64,000 nt of DNA. Origin: Chthoniobacteraceae bacterium. Lineage in GTDB: Bacteria > Verrucomicrobiota > Verrucomicrobiia > Chthoniobacterales > Chthoniobacteraceae. The position numbers and the translations under genes were made by a program. Positions 60,277-64,000 of this stretch are shown here, one piece after another. The stretch spans positions 1-64,000 of the forward strand of contig CANJPY010000012.1 in NCBI GenBank assembly GCA_947476255.1, given 5' to 3'. Each line of letters starts with the position of its first letter. Within the stretch, counting starts at the first letter, position 1. The notes below the pieces were generated by a model. The model was not told the DNA's origin. It worked only from the letters and a program-made list of their open reading frames with translations, and did no database searches.

Positions 60277-61716
60277 CTACAGCAACTCTGCGATCGGACG
60301 CCCAATGTCCAGCAACTGAAGAGGCCTGCCACTGGGATCCGTCAACATCGTTGTGCCCGCATTAATACCAAGGTGGTGGTACATCGTGGCAAGTACGTCT
60401 TGGTAGTGAACAGGACGCGACGTCGCCTCGCCCCCAAGACGGTCCGTGCTCCCAATCACCTGTCCTGTCTTGAGCCCGCCTCCCGCAAGAATCCCCATCG
60501 CTACCCGCGGCCAGTGTTCACGTCCCGCTTTGGGATTGATTCTGGGAGAGCGTCCGAACTCTCCCCACACCACAATCATAACATCATTGAGCATGCCGCG
60601 CTCCTCGAGATCCAGCACCAACGTATCCAGTGCGTGATCCAAGAGCGGGCCAAGGTACCGTATACGCTCGAAGTTGTCTTCGTGCGTATCGAAATCTCCA
60701 AGAGAGATGCTTACACAACGCACGCCGGCTTCAATCATGCGCCGTGCCAAAAGGAATTTTTGAGCCGCCTTGGGTGTCTCCATCGTTTCTCGCGTCTCCG
60801 GCATCACAATGCGCGGCGTATAACGCTCCAACACCCGTGGATCTTCCTTCTCCAAATCAAGCGCATCCGCGAATTTTTTCGACCCGAGAATCGCTAGGGA
60901 CATCTTCGTGAATTTGTCGAGTGCCTCCATAGACCCCGTCTTATCCAAATCCCTCCTGAATTTGTCCAACGACTGAAGCAAAGACACCCTGTCTTCGAGT
61001 CTCCCTATCGAAAGACCTTCGGTCAGAGCGAGGCCCTCGCTGCGACTCTGGCTCTTCTGGTCAAGCTCAGCCTTCATCCCAGACGATAGTGCCAGGGGAA
61101 ACATCTCGGAAATATCCGGTCGGTAGGCCGAGTGCACCACGCCTAAAAATCCCGGCCTCGCACTGTTCCGCACGTAGGGCCTTCCCTGCATCAGATCCAC
61201 AAACAGCGGCGCTGAACTTTGAACATCACCCGCCAGTTTGTTGAGCACACACCCCATCGCCGGACGTCCGCCAATCGCGGCCATATCCTTTTCATCGTAT
61301 CCAGACTGGCATTGAAAGGCGTCATGCTTTCCATCCGCCCCGACAAGCGACCGCAGGAACGCGTATTTTGATGCATTGGCTGCGAGCCGTGGCAGCAGTT
61401 CCGTCACGTGCATGCCGGGTATCGCGGTCCTTATCGAACTAAACTCCCCCCGAATCTCCGAAGGCGCATCAGGTTTCGGATCGATCAAATCCATCTGAGG
61501 CGGACCCCCATCCAGATGAATATTAATCACTGCCTTCCCAGAAGACAAAATACCTGCGCCAGCCTCAGCCCGGAGTAGATCCGCAAAAGCAATCCCCCCG
61601 ATCCCCAACATGCCTGCCTTAATAAATCCTCTGCGTCCAATTGCAGCCCTCCCTCTGAGAAGGGGAACAACACAGCCTTCCTGCTGGCCATACTGCGAGG
61701 GGGGACGTGTAATCAT
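60277..61716 (-). CDS. Exported DUF1501 protein (third copy)
   Basis: 479 residues. The twin-arginine-like signal lies after a 26-residue N-region (AAIGRRGFIKAGMLGIGGIAFADLL). DUF1501 features: AVINIHLDGGPPQMDLIDPKPDAPSEIRGEF, a GVRCVSISLGDFDTHEDNFERI block, VMIVVWGEFGRSPRINPKAGREHWPRVAM and GQVIGSTDRLGGEATSRPVHYQDVLATMYHHLGI. Unlike the other two copies it is not next to a DUF1549/DUF1553 gene: it converges with a Gfo/Idh gene on one side and is divergent from a DUF1592-type cytochrome on the other (208-base gap). Confidence 0.92.
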   Translation of the reverse strand: MITRPPSQYGQQEGCVVPLLRGRAAIGRRGFIKAGMLGIGGIAFADLLRAEAGAGILSSGKAVINIHLDGGPPQMDLIDPKPDAPSEIRGEFSSIRTAIPGMHVTELLPRLAANASKYAFLRSLVGADGKHDAFQCQSGYDEKDMAAIGGRPAMGCVLNKLAGDVQSSAPLFVDLMQGRPYVRNSARPGFLGVVHSAYRPDISEMFPLALSSGMKAELDQKSQSRSEGLALTEGLSIGRLEDRVSLLQSLDKFRRDLDKTGSMEALDKFTKMSLAILGSKKFADALDLEKEDPRVLERYTPRIVMPETRETMETPKAAQKFLLARRMIEAGVRCVSISLGDFDTHEDNFERIRYLGPLLDHALDTLVLDLEERGMLNDVMIVVWGEFGRSPRINPKAGREHWPRVAMGILAGGGLKTGQVIGSTDRLGGEATSRPVHYQDVLATMYHHLGINAGTTMLTDPSGRPLQLLDIGRPIAELL

Positions 61717-61924
61717 TTGGGGAGAACCTTCCTTTTAAATCATTCGGGACAGCCTGCAAGTAGTTAATCTTCAGGTTAAATACATCTTAGGATTCATTTA
61801 AAACGCAACGAAAACCTGATTTCGGGCCGCCTGTCATTTTCTCAAAGGCTTGTTTGGGCTGGATCCGACGCTCTGGTTTGGATAGGGAAGCCTTGTCCTT
61901 CGCGTACCGCTTCGCCACCACCCC

Positions 61925-63790
61925 ATGAATTTAGCGCGGTTTATATACGCCTCTCTTTCCCTGCTTCCTGTTGTGGCTGGCGCCGTCGTCCCTGAATTTC
62001 AAGAGGGGTTTCGCACCATCGTCGAGCGGTACTGTCTGGAGTGCCATGACGAAAAAAAACAAAAAGGAGGCGTCGACCTGTCCGTCGTGACAAACGGCGA
62101 AACCGCTTTGGATCGCTACCATTTGCTGCGCAAAGTCGCCGAACAAGTGCGCTCCGGTGAAATGCCCCCAGAAGACGAACAGGCGCTAAAACCCGAGGAC
62201 AAGCAGACCCTACTCCATTGGATTGCCGGGACCTTTGACACCTCTAAAAGCCCCCATCCAGGCCCGCCGCTCGCACGCCAATTAACTCGCGCGGAATACA
62301 ACGCAACCCTACGCGACCTGCTTCGTATTAATTTTGACGCAGCCTCCCAAGCTGGAATTCCCGAAGAGAACGTAGTCGGAGGGTATTCCAACCGCGCAGG
62401 CGGCCTTGTCCTTGAGCCAGTGTTGATGGAAAAATTCTTCACTGCCGCAGACCTGGCCTTAGATTATCTCTTTGGCGATAAAGCGGCTGCGGGTCCTCTG
62501 AAGACCCTGCTTGTGGTTCGTCCAGACGACTCCACACAACCCGACTCCGCTCTCCGCAAAGTGTTGAGTGTCTTTCTGCCCAGAGCATTTCGCAGGCCGG
62601 TGGCTGACGAGGAAGTCAATGCGTTTGCGCGACTTGGAGTCTCCGCCCTCACCAACGGCGATGCGTTTGAAGAGGCGGTCCGGAAAGCAATCAAACCCGT
62701 TCTTGTCTCGCCTCATTTTCTGCTGCGCCTTGAATCCACTGCCTCCGCAACGCCAGGCACAGTCGCGCGGGTCAGCAATGCAGAGCTGGCCGTCCGCCTG
62801 TCTTATTTTCTGTGGGCAACAATGCCTGATGAAGAACTCTTCATCGCTGCCAATAATGGGACCCTTTCGGAGCCCGAAGGTTTTGAGAGACAGGTCCGCC
62901 GCATGCTCGCCCACCAAAAAGCGGAAGCCTTGAACCGGTACTTTCTAGAGCGGTGGCTGCAATTACCGTCCATCCAAAAAGCTCTCCCCAGCCAGAATGC
63001 ATTTCCCTCGTACACGCGCAGCCTGCGCGATGCAATGGAGCGGGAAACACGGATGTTTTGTGAACATCTGCGCAAAGAAGACCGCAGCATCCTCGAGTTT
63101 ATCGAGGCGGACTATACATTCGTTAATGCTGAACTATCAAAGCATTACAGGATAATCCCTCCTTCGGGAAAAGATTTCGCGAAGGTGAATCTCCGCCCCG
63201 AGGACCACAGGGGCGGTCTGCTCGGCATGGGCAGTATCCTCACGATGACCTCCCACACCGACCGCACCAAGCCAACCGCACGAGGCAAGTGGATCCTCGA
63301 GGTTTTACTGGGCACACCACCTCCGCCACCTCCCCCCAACGCAGGAACTTTCGCACCAAAGTCCAAAGACAAAATCGAACCAAAAAGTTTTCGAGAGAAA
63401 CTCGCCCAACACGCCAGCAATGCAAGCTGTGTCGGCTGCCATCGCCGAGTGGATCCCCTCGGATTCGCACTCGAAGACTTCGATGCCGTCGGAACCTGGC
63501 GGGCAGACGCCGGAGGCCAGACCGTGGACAATGCTGGAACCTTGCCAGGAATCGGTGACTTTAAAGGGGTCGAAGGCTTGCGCCGTATACTCCAACAAAA
63601 GCAGCCTGTGATTATTCGCAACATAGCAGCTCAAACCCTGAGCTACGCCTTGGGGCGCGATCTTAGCTACTACGACGAACCCGCTCTTGATGAAATCGTA
63701 ACGGCTCTGGCCCAAAACGAACATCGTTTTTCCTCGCTAATACTCGGGGTCGCTAAGAGTTATCCCTTTCAAAACCGAAAAGCAGAGTGA
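61925..63790 (+). CDS. Exported DUF1587/1592/1588/1585 cytochrome-like protein (short form)
   Basis: 621 residues, a compact relative of the protein at 24594-27086: signal peptide (about 1-20), heme site CLECH (Cys37/Cys40/His41), DUF1587 with RQLTRAEYNATLRDLLRI, DUF1595 with FLPRAFRRPVADEEV, DUF1592 with LRLSYFLWATMPDEELF-type core (here VRLSYFLWATMPDEEL), DUF1588 with GSILTMTSHTDRTKPTARGKWILEVLLGTPPPPPPP and the second heme motif CVGCHRRVDPLGFALEDFD, and DUF1585 with LSYALGRDLSYYDE. The long beta-rich insertion present in the other copy (about 190 residues) is absent. Its stop codon overlaps the start of the DUF1552 gene that follows. Confidence 0.93.
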   Translation: MNLARFIYASLSLLPVVAGAVVPEFQEGFRTIVERYCLECHDEKKQKGGVDLSVVTNGETALDRYHLLRKVAEQVRSGEMPPEDEQALKPEDKQTLLHWIAGTFDTSKSPHPGPPLARQLTRAEYNATLRDLLRINFDAASQAGIPEENVVGGYSNRAGGLVLEPVLMEKFFTAADLALDYLFGDKAAAGPLKTLLVVRPDDSTQPDSALRKVLSVFLPRAFRRPVADEEVNAFARLGVSALTNGDAFEEAVRKAIKPVLVSPHFLLRLESTASATPGTVARVSNAELAVRLSYFLWATMPDEELFIAANNGTLSEPEGFERQVRRMLAHQKAEALNRYFLERWLQLPSIQKALPSQNAFPSYTRSLRDAMERETRMFCEHLRKEDRSILEFIEADYTFVNAELSKHYRIIPPSGKDFAKVNLRPEDHRGGLLGMGSILTMTSHTDRTKPTARGKWILEVLLGTPPPPPPPNAGTFAPKSKDKIEPKSFREKLAQHASNASCVGCHRRVDPLGFALEDFDAVGTWRADAGGQTVDNAGTLPGIGDFKGVEGLRRILQQKQPVIIRNIAAQTLSYALGRDLSYYDEPALDEIVTALAQNEHRFSSLILGVAKSYPFQNRKAE

Positions 63791-64000
63791 AAACGCCATT
63801 CCCTTCCACATCCGAGGTTCCAGTATCACGACGCTCCTTTTTGCGCGGCGCCGGCGTCCTCGCAGCACTCCCCTTTCTAGAGACAGTCGCCCCTTCAGTG
63901 GTCCGAGCCGGCTCTCGCGTCCCTCTAAAACCCCCAGTGCGTTTTGGAATCTACACGGTAACCGGCGGAACAGTGTCCGAATCCTGGGTTCCTCAGGAAC
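63787..64000 (+). CDS. DUF1552 protein, N-terminal part (cut by the window edge)
   Basis: Begins with a GTG that overlaps the TGA of the upstream cytochrome gene (GTGA, 4 bases), so translation is likely coupled. 71 codons are visible: after VKTPFPSTSEVPV comes a twin-arginine signal SRRSFLRGAGVLAALPFLE, then a segment RFGIYTVTGGTVSESWVP that corresponds to the VLVGQPLGLYGPNFFP region of the DUF1552 protein at 23310-24572. No in-frame stop occurs before the end of the window. The pairing with a DUF1592-type cytochrome repeats the arrangement of the earlier locus. Confidence 0.85.
   Translation, partial: MKTPFPSTSEVPVSRRSFLRGAGVLAALPFLETVAPSVVRAGSRVPLKPPVRFGIYTVTGGTVSESWVPQE

Overview
The window looks like chromosomal DNA of a member of the Verrucomicrobiota (PVC group). 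The evidence is a TIGR02597-type exported protein, a DUF4912 gene divergent from a hisF / GH57 branching-enzyme operon, and many 'planctomycete-type' exported cytochromes (PSCyt1/DUF1549/DUF1553 and DUF1587/1592/1588/1585) paired with Tat-exported DUF1501 and DUF1552 proteins, plus sulfatases and Gfo/Idh/MocA oxidoreductases. I see no rRNA, tRNA, CRISPR array or prophage. Protein names rest on motifs read by eye, not on database searches.

Left part (about 1-14 kb), mostly housekeeping: a C-terminally short REP-associated transposase; yajQ; a minus-strand operon hisF - GH57 branching enzyme - FlgD-like exported protein ending in a clear terminator; and a divergent DUF4912 gene. Then comes a symmetric nitrogen locus: two ammonium transporters transcribed away from each other, each followed by a PII gene, each with a sigma-54-like promoter in the shared 486-base gap and each ending in a strong intrinsic terminator. 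A rhomboid-like protein without the catalytic serine, a 5 x 10-bp tandem repeat and a DUF2270 membrane protein follow.

At about 14-15.5 kb lies a gene-poor stretch with short hairpins and one small minus-strand gene. I read that gene as a miniature SRAP/YedK-like protein with a beta-clamp-like C-terminus (QLELF). Strand composition also changes near here, from G-rich to C-rich on the + strand in the stretches I sampled.

From 15.5 to 30 kb there is a five-gene + strand cluster (cytochrome/DUF1553, DUF1501, MFS transporter, class V aminotransferase-like PLP enzyme, M20 amidohydrolase). It faces a minus-strand cluster (sulfatase; Gfo/Idh, DUF1592-type cytochrome, DUF1552).

From 30 to 41.7 kb sits the most unusual locus: a four-gene minus-strand operon of exported proteins (TIGR02597-like; Ig-repeat; NHL + PA14; and an 1888-residue protein). 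The last one has three 155-residue repeats, FG-GAP-like repeats and two legumain/caspase-fold (clan CD, C13-like) domains. The first keeps a His/Cys dyad; in the second both positions are acidic.

From 41.8 to 64 kb: a small HNH protein; a DUF1501 - PPC - DUF1549/1553 - WD40-cytochrome operon; then a + strand catabolic cluster (sulfatase-esterase fusion, D-aminoacylase-like amidohydrolase, serine hydrolase, nucleoside-type MFS, two Gfo/Idh proteins); a minus-strand DUF1501; and a DUF1592-type cytochrome overlapping a DUF1552 gene cut by the window edge.
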